In this document: piece after piece, positions 55,494-62,659 of the stretch
Position numbering within the stretch: position 1 is the first letter of the stretch
How the letters are laid out: the number at the start of each line of letters is the position of its first letter
Assembly (NCBI GenBank): GCA_023667695.1
Contig: JAMOZY010000011.1
Coordinates: forward strand, 1 to 64,000
DNA length: 64,000 nt
Source: Clostridium sp.
GTDB lineage: Bacteria; Bacillota; Clostridia; Lachnospirales; Lachnospiraceae
Direction of reading: 5' to 3'
Notes under the pieces: model-generated
What the model was told of the DNA's origin: nothing
The model's input: the letters and a program-made list of their open reading frames with translations, nothing else
Databases searched by the model: none
Translations under genes and position numbers: made by a program

Positions 55494-55723
55494 AAGGATA
55501 AAATAAAGCAACAGAAAACATAAAAAAATTGCAAGCACAAACAAAATCTTAACATTTGTGTAGTATATTATAATTAAAAAGAAAGTCGGAGAAGCATAAT
55601 CTGAAGAATGGCTGGTAAAGTGGAACTCTGCCGGAGTGAAATTCAGTGAAGAAGGGAGAAATCCTGAGGTTAGAATGCAGCTAAGTATAGATTTAACTAA
55701 TAATTATGATGTAAGGAGACAAT

Positions 55724-56398
55724 ATGTTCAAGATATTAGTGGTAGAAGATGATCGTGAACTGAATCATACCGTTTGTGCGTACTTAAGTCAAAACGGATA
55801 TGAAGCTGAGGGCTGCCTTAATGCCAACGAGGCTTACGATGCTATGTATGGCGGAACGCTTTTTGATATGATTATTTCGGACATTATGATGCCGGATGTG
55901 GATGGTTTTGAGTTTACAAAAACAGTACGGGAGCTGAATCAGGATATTCCCATTCTTTTTATGACGGCAAGGGATGATTTTGCTGCCAAGCAACGGGGAT
56001 TTAAGGTAGGCATTGATGACTATATGGTAAAGCCGATTGATTTAGATGAACTGTTGTTACGGATTGGCGCACTTTTCCGACGGGCAAAGATTATCAGCAG
56101 CCGTAAGCTGGAAATCGGTGATTTGCTGCTGGATGCAGAGGAGCATACCGCTTATTTGAAGGGGGAAGAAATCCCGCTTACCGTAAGGGAATTTAATCTA
56201 ATCTATAAGCTGTTGTCCTACCCCAAAAAAACCTTTACTCGCTCTCAGTTAATGGATGAATTCTGGGATGAAGACACATCATCAGGGCTGCGTACGGTAG
56301 ATGTATATATGACTAAGCTGCGGAATAAATTTTCAGATTGTGAAGTCTTTGAAATTGTCACCGTCCATGGTCTGGGTTATAAGGCGGTGATAAAATGA
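55724..56398 (+). CDS. OmpR/PhoB-family response regulator
   Basis: A 224-residue regulator. Receiver domain residues 1-118 with VVEDD, phosphoacceptor D53 in IISDIMMPD, Thr in LFMTARDD and Lys in YMVKPID. Winged-helix DNA-binding domain 125-224 (LTVREFNLIYKLL, RTVDVYMTKLRNK, VHGLGYKAV). Short TAAGGAG 5' of ATG. The stop overlaps the sensor kinase start (ATGA). A 15-nt motif shared with the rpmH leader lies 24 nt upstream. Confidence 0.95.
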   Translation: MFKILVVEDDRELNHTVCAYLSQNGYEAEGCLNANEAYDAMYGGTLFDMIISDIMMPDVDGFEFTKTVRELNQDIPILFMTARDDFAAKQRGFKVGIDDYMVKPIDLDELLLRIGALFRRAKIISSRKLEIGDLLLDAEEHTAYLKGEEIPLTVREFNLIYKLLSYPKKTFTRSQLMDEFWDEDTSSGLRTVDVYMTKLRNKFSDCEVFEIVTVHGLGYKAVIK

Positions 56399-57504
56399 GA
56401 GATAAGGATAAAAGAAAAACTATAACGCATTGGCTGTTTGTCATCCAGCGAGGCATTACCTTTTTTTTATTGATATCCTTTGTTGTCACCTGCTGTATGC
56501 TTTTATTTTTGAATGTCATGACTCCACATATGGGTATTGCTTTAACGGAAGAGAATATTAGTAGTGCAGCCAAGATTACTTTTGTTAATGTAGTATTAAT
56601 TAGTCTGATTTGCACGCTGATAGACGGTATCCGAAGAAAATTTATGATTGATCGTCCGGTCCGGCACATCATAAATGCTGCGGAAAAAGTAATGGAGGGA
56701 GATTTTTCAGTGCGTATTCAGCCATTTCGAAGCATGGATAGTCAGGATGGCTTCAATATCATTATTAAATATTTTAATCAAATGATAGAAGAATTGGACG
56801 GAATAGAAACCCTACGTACAGATTTTATTGCCAATGTGTCTCATGAATTGAAAACACCACTTGCTATTATACAAAATTATGGGACAATGCTGCAGCAAAA
56901 AGAGCTGCCGGAGGAAAAAAGGCTGGAATATGCAAAAGCCATTACCGATACTTCCCGAAATCTTGCGGATTTGATTACGAATATTTTGAAACTGAACAAG
57001 CTGGAAAATCAGGAGATTTATCCAACTGCGTCGGAGTATAATTTAGGGGAACAGCTTTGTGAATGTTTGCTCCTATTTGAAGATGCATGGGAACAGAAGG
57101 GTCTGGAGATTGAAACGGATATTGAGGAAGATGTGACCATTCATGCTGACGGGGAGATGCTTTCACTGGTTTGGAACAATCTGTTTTCTAATGCTGTCAA
57201 GTTTACGGAATCCGGTGGGAGGATTTCCGTATCCTTAAAAAAAGAGAAGGACTTTGCTATTATTAAAGTGGCGGATACTGGCTGCGGAATCAGTAAGGAG
57301 ACTGGGGTGCATATGTTTGAAAAATTCTATCAGGGGGATACCTCTCATGCGACGAAGGGAAATGGCTTGGGACTTGCCCTGGTAAAACGGGTTATGGATA
57401 TTACTGGAGGGAATATTTCGGTGGAAAGTGAATTAGGCAGGGGCAGCGTATTTATTGTAAAAATCAGGAGAAAAGACCGATGGAACGATTCAAGCATATC
57501 CTAA
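56395..57504 (+). CDS. Sensor histidine kinase
   Basis: A 369-residue membrane kinase. Two membrane segments (about 18-42 and 60-80) frame a short external loop of under 20 residues, so it probably senses membrane state or a partner protein. HAMP follows (about 83-135), then HisKA with H150 in NVSHELKTPLAI, N-box NNLFSNAVKFT, G1 ADTGCGI, F-box FEKFYQGD, G2 GNGLGLALVK. Its end overlaps the next membrane protein by 25 nt. Confidence 0.93.
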   Translation: MRDKDKRKTITHWLFVIQRGITFFLLISFVVTCCMLLFLNVMTPHMGIALTEENISSAAKITFVNVVLISLICTLIDGIRRKFMIDRPVRHIINAAEKVMEGDFSVRIQPFRSMDSQDGFNIIIKYFNQMIEELDGIETLRTDFIANVSHELKTPLAIIQNYGTMLQQKELPEEKRLEYAKAITDTSRNLADLITNILKLNKLENQEIYPTASEYNLGEQLCECLLLFEDAWEQKGLEIETDIEEDVTIHADGEMLSLVWNNLFSNAVKFTESGGRISVSLKKEKDFAIIKVADTGCGISKETGVHMFEKFYQGDTSHATKGNGLGLALVKRVMDITGGNISVESELGRGSVFIVKIRRKDRWNDSSIS

Positions 57505-58385
57505 AAAAAGCATTCTTTCTGCCGCCGCTTCCTACGGTACTGATTGCTTTTCCATCCTTTACCATGGTATTTTGTGTTCTTGGTATGAAAATAGATGGTG
57601 TGATTGCCTATGTCTCTTATACTCTGTCTGCTTATGCGATGATTATTACCATAACCGGATTTACTCGTATTGTACAAGCTGTCCGCAGAGGGATTAATCG
57701 GCATCCTCTTATGAAGAAAGTGCTGGCGCATCCCTTGGGCGGACGGTATTTAACGGATGTGATTTTTCGGGCGGAGGTATCCCTTTATCCAAGTCTGGTT
57801 ATTAATATGCTGTATGCTATTATGAAAATGGTTTCTGGGATTTTATATGAATCGATATGGTTTATTACCCTAGCCGTTTATTATATGTTACTTGCCATCA
57901 TGCGGTTTCTGTTGCTTTATTTTGCCCGAAAGAAAAGCATCAAGGCTGATATTACGGCGGAGTTTAAGCAATATCGTATTTGCGGTGTGTTGCTTGCATT
58001 TATGACCCTGGCATTGTCCGGCATGATTCTTTTTATCGTTCGTCAGGACGGCGGATATGATTATCCTGGTATATTGATATATGTCATGGCTATGTATGCT
58101 TTTTATACAATGATTACAGCGGTAGTTAATGTTATCAAGTTCCGCAGACATGGCAGTCCGGTTCTCTCTGCTGCAAAGGCAGTTAATTTGACATCTGCAT
58201 TTGTTTCCATGCTTGCACTTGAAACTGCCATGCTCAATCAGTTTGGTTCAAAGGACGATTCGTTATTCCGGCAAGTTATGACAGCATCTACGGGTGCAGT
58301 AATCTGTGGATTTGTTTTTGCAATGGCCGTTTATATGATTATTCATGCGACAAGACGATTGAGAAAATTGGAAAGGAGTCGGTAA
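57480..58385 (+). CDS. Polytopic membrane protein of the two-component locus
   Basis: A 301-residue protein with about seven or eight hydrophobic segments. MERFKHILKKAFFLPPLPT begins cytosolic and basic; no transporter or protease motif is visible. It overlaps the kinase gene by 25 nt, so it is translated in a fixed ratio with it. I do not recognise a named family. Role as accessory sensor, channel or target of the regulator is inference. Confidence 0.75.
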   Translation: MERFKHILKKAFFLPPLPTVLIAFPSFTMVFCVLGMKIDGVIAYVSYTLSAYAMIITITGFTRIVQAVRRGINRHPLMKKVLAHPLGGRYLTDVIFRAEVSLYPSLVINMLYAIMKMVSGILYESIWFITLAVYYMLLAIMRFLLLYFARKKSIKADITAEFKQYRICGVLLAFMTLALSGMILFIVRQDGGYDYPGILIYVMAMYAFYTMITAVVNVIKFRRHGSPVLSAAKAVNLTSAFVSMLALETAMLNQFGSKDDSLFRQVMTASTGAVICGFVFAMAVYMIIHATRRLRKLERSR

Positions 58386-58387
58386 AA

Positions 58388-58762
58388 ATGGAAGAAAAGG
58401 AGGAAACCTTTACCTATAATTACTCTGCCGATGATCAAGCGGAGATTAAAAAAATCCGGGAGAAGTATATTCCCCAAGAAGAAAATAAAATGGAGCAGCT
58501 ACGCAGGCTGGATGAAAGTGCAACAAAACCTGGTATGATTACTGCGCTGTTGATTGGAATTATCAGTACGCTTGTCATGGGTTTGGGTATGTGCTGTACC
58601 ATAGTTTGGGCAGAAAGCATGTTTATTCCCGGTATCATCATTGGCATGGTTGGCATAGCTGGTATAGTAGCTGCATATCCTATTTATTCTCATATGACGA
58701 AAAAGCGTCGTGAAAAGCTGGCGCCGGAGATTATTCGACTGACAGATGAATTGATGAAGTGA
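58388..58762 (+). CDS. Membrane protein with one GMCC-PGI unit
   Basis: A 124-residue protein. A cytosolic acidic/basic helix (1-50) containing DDQAEIKKIREKYIP precedes two membrane helices with MGLGMCCTIVWAES and FIPGIIIGMVG, homologous to each half of the protein at 54761. A basic TKKRREKLAPEI tail follows. It starts 2 nt after the polytopic gene. The locus is thus bracketed by two paralogous small membrane proteins. Confidence 0.75.
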   Translation: MEEKEETFTYNYSADDQAEIKKIREKYIPQEENKMEQLRRLDESATKPGMITALLIGIISTLVMGLGMCCTIVWAESMFIPGIIIGMVGIAGIVAAYPIYSHMTKKRREKLAPEIIRLTDELMK

Positions 58763-58797
58763 TAGAAAAATAGCGGGACATGCATGAGCAGAAAATG

Positions 58798-58835
58798 GAA
58801 GAAAGCGAAATCAGCAGAATGATTTCGCCTTCTTC
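58798..58835. terminator. Terminator after the two-component locus
   Basis: GAAGAAAGCGAAATCA and TGATTTCGCCTTCTTC form a 16-bp stem with one mismatch and a 6-nt loop. It closes the plus-strand locus and faces the minus-strand small gene beyond. Confidence 0.75.
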
Positions 58836-58897
58836 TATCTGTTATCATACGATAAATGACTAATTCATGACATCCAAACGTTAGCTCTCCCGTGCAT

Positions 58898-59065
58898 TTA
58901 AGCTCCGCCCGGACCATCCTTCCGGGGACGGGTAGATTCCGGTAAAGGTTCTACGCTGTTTGAGGACTTATCCGTTTGATCGCCCTGGGAGGTTTTCTGC
59001 TTTGGCAAATCGATATCCGGAATATTTCCATCGTCATAGAGGTTGTTTGCATTTTTATCTGACAT
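58898..59065 (-). CDS. Small disordered protein, 55 residues
   Basis: Below usual gene-calling size but with AAGGAAGG 8 nt before the ATG and a hydrophilic sequence: MSDKNANNLYDDGNIPDID, then Gln/Ser/Pro-rich text ending RPRKDGPGGA. No fold expected. It lies about 130 nt downstream of dinB on the same strand and could be co-transcribed with it. Function unknown. Confidence 0.55.
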   Translation of the reverse strand: MSDKNANNLYDDGNIPDIDLPKQKTSQGDQTDKSSNSVEPLPESTRPRKDGPGGA

Positions 59066-59198
59066 ACTATCATACCTTCCTTTCTGCTTCTAGTATGCAG
59101 ATATTTCTGGAATCTATACATTTAACTACTCTATAAACCATCCGTCCGTCCAATTATAGTCTGTTTCCGGCAGATGCATAATTCAAAAAAGAGATGCT

Positions 59199-60464
59199 TT
59201 AAGCTTCCGGCGGCAGTTCTCCAATAACGCCGGTTCTTTTTTCTTTGGAAAGTCCGCCCGTCATATGAGACTGTCCGGTGTTAACGAATCTGGCCCGGAT
59301 AATGGAGTCCTCTCCATAGCGGGTGCGTATGCTGTCAATGGCGGAATTCAGCTTGGACAGCTTTTCGTTTTTCTCAGAGGAGAACAGGTTGTACTGCTGA
59401 CATTCCTCATTGGTAACGTGAGCGGTAGATACGCCAAGCTGGCGGATGGGTTCCTGATTCCAGATTTGGTCAAAAAGCTGACAGGCGGTTTCATAAATAA
59501 CTTCTGTTACATTGGTAGCCGTTAATAGCGTGGTCTGGTGGGACTGATGCTGGAAGTTATAATCCAGGATGGAAATGGATACTACGCTGACAAAGGCCTT
59601 GTCGGCCCGAATTCTGGCACCTACTGTTTCACAGAGAGAAAGCAGGAAGGTCTTTGCAGTTTCCGCATCCGTTACATCATAGGAAATGGTGAGAGAATTT
59701 CCATAGCTTTTGCTGGCGGCCTTGTGGTCCGTTACAATCTCCACATCCCGGCCGTTAGCGTAATTCCAGATGATTTCCCCATGCTTCTTAAAGTGATACC
59801 GCAGGGTATTTACATCACACCGGGCAAGCTCGCCAATGGTATGAATGCCCAGGCCATGCAGCTTCCGGCTGGTAGAGCGGCCTACGAAAAACAAGTCCTC
59901 GACTGGCAGAGGCCACATTTTATCCGATATCTCATCCGGGAACAAGGTGTGGACCAGATTCGGCTTTTTAAAGTCTGATGCCATCTTTGCCAGCAGGCGG
60001 TTGGAGGATACACCAATATTGACGGTAAATCCAAGCTCGGAGTTGATTTTATCCTTTAGGTATTCTGCAAATGCAACTGGCGAGCCATAAAGCCGGGTGG
60101 TGCCGGTCATATCACAGAAGGCTTCGTCGATACTGTATTGCTCTACCACAGGTGCGTATTCCCGAAGAAGCTCCATCAGTTTTCGGGAGTAGTGGACATA
60201 CAGGCCATAGCTGGGGGGAACGACCAGTAAATCCGGACATTTTTTTCTGGCACTGACCAAAGGCTCACCGGTGTGAATGTGATAAGTCTTGGCAGGAGTA
60301 GACTTGGCAAGAACAATGCCATGCCGGTTCTCTTCGCTGCCCCCGACAACAGAAGGAATGGTACGCAGGTCCAGGGCAGCAGGCTCCTCCTGTAAACGGT
60401 GGGCGGCTTCCCAGGAAAGAAAGGCACTATTTACATCTACGTGATAAATAATCGGTTCCGGCAT
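59199..60464 (-). CDS. dinB: DNA polymerase IV (Y-family, DinB)
   Basis: A 421-residue translesion polymerase. HVDVNSAFLSWEA (metal Asp), YSIDEAFCDMT with the catalytic Asp-Glu (near 111), then a little-finger domain (about 240-360). Thumb HhH near LHGLGIHTIGELA. The C-terminus TGGLSKEKRTGVIGELPPEA is extended. TAGGAG precedes the ATG. Upstream lies a palindrome resembling a LexA operator, so SOS control is plausible. Confidence 0.93.
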   Translation of the reverse strand: MPEPIIYHVDVNSAFLSWEAAHRLQEEPAALDLRTIPSVVGGSEENRHGIVLAKSTPAKTYHIHTGEPLVSARKKCPDLLVVPPSYGLYVHYSRKLMELLREYAPVVEQYSIDEAFCDMTGTTRLYGSPVAFAEYLKDKINSELGFTVNIGVSSNRLLAKMASDFKKPNLVHTLFPDEISDKMWPLPVEDLFFVGRSTSRKLHGLGIHTIGELARCDVNTLRYHFKKHGEIIWNYANGRDVEIVTDHKAASKSYGNSLTISYDVTDAETAKTFLLSLCETVGARIRADKAFVSVVSISILDYNFQHQSHQTTLLTATNVTEVIYETACQLFDQIWNQEPIRQLGVSTAHVTNEECQQYNLFSSEKNEKLSKLNSAIDSIRTRYGEDSIIRARFVNTGQSHMTGGLSKEKRTGVIGELPPEA

Positions 60465-60516
60465 GATTATTTTCTCCTATATTGCATGACTATATGTGTA
60501 TGGGCTTCCACGAATA

Positions 60517-60545
60517 ATCTTATAATATCAAAACATATGTTTCAA
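60517..60545 (-). promoter_or_regulatory. Possible dinB promoter with LexA-like operator
   Basis: Minus strand TTGAAA (60540-60545), with a -10 candidate TAAGAT (60517-60522, 17-nt spacer). The palindrome AAACATATGTTT (60531-60542) overlaps the -35 and spacer. It differs from the Firmicute LexA consensus core GAACATATGTTC at the outer bases, so this is tentative. Confidence 0.45.
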
Positions 60546-60659
60546 GCTATTTTATCTTAGAATGCACGAGAAGTCAAAGAAGGTATCCGTGATAAAAAGA
60601 CAGTAAAAATGCGGAACAAAAGTTCCTGTTTATATGAATTCCCGCACCTTGTAGCTCTC

Positions 60660-60687
60660 TTGGTTTTTGGTAAGGTTAGGGTATAAT
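60660..60687 (+). promoter_or_regulatory. RiPP precursor promoter
   Basis: TTGGTT (60660-60665), 16-nt spacer, TATAAT (60682-60687), 44 nt ahead of the precursor start codon. Confidence 0.55.
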
Positions 60688-60730
60688 CTTTGACAAAAAA
60701 GATTAAATTTCTACAAAGGAGGTGACACGT

Positions 60731-60904
60731 ATGAAGGTTGTTAATCCGGCAGGAAGAAATATGGAAACCGAGCAGCAGGCAGATTACTCTTTAAGAATGA
60801 GATGTAAGTGTTCTGGCGGTGCAGTTGCCAGCAGCAATACGAACAGCTGTGCCTGTGGCAGCTCCCCTGCTATCGTACAGACCAACGTATATTCAACTCC
60901 GTAA
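60731..60904 (+). CDS. Cys-rich RiPP precursor peptide
   Basis: A 57-residue peptide. A polar leader (about 1-22, with METEQQADYS) precedes a core with two CxC motifs: RCKCSGG and CACGSS, separated by an Ala/Ser/Asn-rich stretch, then a Thr/Tyr/Pro tail. AAAGGAGGT is 7 nt before the ATG. It is followed by a radical SAM/SPASM enzyme and an ABC exporter. Likely thioether or similar crosslinks on Cys. The closest named class I can suggest is the clostridial Cys-rich bacteriocins with CcpM-type maturases; not proven. Confidence 0.8.
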   Translation: MKVVNPAGRNMETEQQADYSLRMRCKCSGGAVASSNTNSCACGSSPAIVQTNVYSTP

Positions 60905-60980
60905 TAAATGGAGATTGCTTCTTAGATAGAAGCATTGTACCAACAAGGATATACGAAACCTGACATTGTACATGCAGGAG

Positions 60981-61009
60981 CCGGGCTGCAGCCATTTGTT
61001 GCAGCCCGG
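60981..61009 (+). terminator. Hairpin between RiPP precursor and maturase
   Basis: CCGGGCTGCA GCCATTTGT TGCAGCCCGG: a strong 10-bp GC stem followed by only TTTAT. A partial terminator that could keep precursor in excess over maturase. Confidence 0.65.
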
Positions 61010-61126
61010 TTTATACAGGCGGTGAATCCAGGTATCGTCGGATTGGCAGATGGTAAGAATAAAAGGTTTGCAAAAGCTGTTATAGCTCGTTTCTATGGGT
61101 GATTAGGTAAAAATGGAGGTATACAA

Positions 61127-62659
61127 TTGGATAAGCAGATAGAACAATTTAATGCATATTTTAAGGATATCGTAACAGATTCTATTGACCGATACGGGAT
61201 TCCCTTTGCTACAGAAAACTATAAGTATTTTTATGATACCGGTACAGGAAAGGTCTTACAGTGCGCAGAACCAACCTATCATCTGATATGTAATTTATTT
61301 GAAAATCAGGGAGCAGTAAATCCGGAGCAGCTGAATCTAAAGGAAGAAGAGTTCCTGTGTGCGGTTGATGAGCTGAAGGATGCCATTGAAACAGAACACA
61401 TTTTTAAAGCACAAAAATTTGACCGGTTTATTTGTACCCAGACTACGGATTTGGAAAACAAGGTTGGAAAGGCATGTCAGCAATTAATTCTGGAAGTAAC
61501 AGAAAAATGTAATTTGAGATGCCGGTATTGCATCTATGGTGATGAAACAAAGAATTTCAGAACCTTTGATACAAGAGATATGACCTTTGAAACAGCAAAA
61601 AAAGCAATGGATTATGCTTTAAGTATTGCTGACGACGAGATGGCTTTAGCCTTTTATGGCGGAGAACCGTTAATACAGTATTCATTAATGAAAGAATGTA
61701 CGGATTATTTTAAAGAGAGGTACAAAGGAAAAAAACTGTCACTGGTATTTACCAGTAATTTAACCTTGCTGACAAAAGAAATGGCGGATTATTTTAGTGA
61801 AAATAAATTTATGGTGACCTGCAGCCTGGATGGTGATTCGGAGAGCCATAATGAAAACCGGGTGTATTGTGGCGGAACCGGTTCCTTTGATGATACGATA
61901 CGGGGCTTAAAGCTGCTGGTAGAGGCTTATGGAGAGGATGCCAAAGAACATATTGCGGTCAATACGGTAATTGATAATCCTTTTTCTATAGAAAAATTCG
62001 AGAGGATAAATGACTTTTTTCATAGTCTGTCATGGCTTCCTAAGGATATGATTATCCGGGTTTCTTACGCAGCAAAGGATAAATGGAGTGAGGATACAGG
62101 GTTATCTGCGAATATAGAGTTAATGAAAAATAAAATGGTATTAAATGATTCATTTGTTGAATGGCTTTTTGATAAGGTAAGAAAACAGGATTCGAGGGTG
62201 TTTTCTGACAATCTTTTGAAAGAATCATTGATGGATATACATAAACGGGCGATAACGGATGAACCGTTGGAGGATTGTATTTTAAATGGCTGCTGTGTAC
62301 CCGGAACCAGGCGGTTGTATGTCAGAGTTGACGGAAAATTTTCTGTATGTGAAAGAATTGGCTGTTCTCCGGATATTGGAAATGTAGAGGAAGGAATCAG
62401 CCTGGAAAAAATAAAAAAGTATTATGTGGATGATTACGCAGAAAAATCTATAAATAATTGCAGCAATTGCTGGGCCGTTCAATTATGCGGCGTATGTTAT
62501 TCCAGATGCTTTGATGAAAACGGATTAGATAGGAAGCGGAAAAAGGTCTTATGTGAGAATAACCGGTTTGTTTTATATAATGCATTACGGCGATATCACA
62601 TGCTGTTAGAAGAACATCCGGAAATGTTAGAGGAATATAATGAAATCGAATTTAGCTAA
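61127..62659 (+). CDS. Radical SAM/SPASM peptide maturase
   Basis: A 510-residue enzyme. An N-terminal region (1-100) resembles the peptide-recognition part of RiPP maturases. The radical SAM cluster is CNLRCRYC (C128, C132, C135). The C-terminal SPASM region has paired cysteines: CCVPG, VCERIGC, CSNCWAVQLCGVC and VLCEN, enough for auxiliary Fe-S clusters. Start is TTG, with TGGAGGT 6-7 nt upstream. Expected to install thioether or C-C crosslinks in the Cys-rich peptide. Overlaps the transporter start by 20 nt. Confidence 0.88.
   Translation: MDKQIEQFNAYFKDIVTDSIDRYGIPFATENYKYFYDTGTGKVLQCAEPTYHLICNLFENQGAVNPEQLNLKEEEFLCAVDELKDAIETEHIFKAQKFDRFICTQTTDLENKVGKACQQLILEVTEKCNLRCRYCIYGDETKNFRTFDTRDMTFETAKKAMDYALSIADDEMALAFYGGEPLIQYSLMKECTDYFKERYKGKKLSLVFTSNLTLLTKEMADYFSENKFMVTCSLDGDSESHNENRVYCGGTGSFDDTIRGLKLLVEAYGEDAKEHIAVNTVIDNPFSIEKFERINDFFHSLSWLPKDMIIRVSYAAKDKWSEDTGLSANIELMKNKMVLNDSFVEWLFDKVRKQDSRVFSDNLLKESLMDIHKRAITDEPLEDCILNGCCVPGTRRLYVRVDGKFSVCERIGCSPDIGNVEEGISLEKIKKYYVDDYAEKSINNCSNCWAVQLCGVCYSRCFDENGLDRKRKKVLCENNRFVLYNALRRYHMLLEEHPEMLEEYNEIEFS

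Noticed and set aside
55561-55700. Coding-looking stretch ahead of the response regulator
   Set aside because: An open frame crosses it but has no SD or known motif, and runs into the regulator out of frame; more likely a leader.
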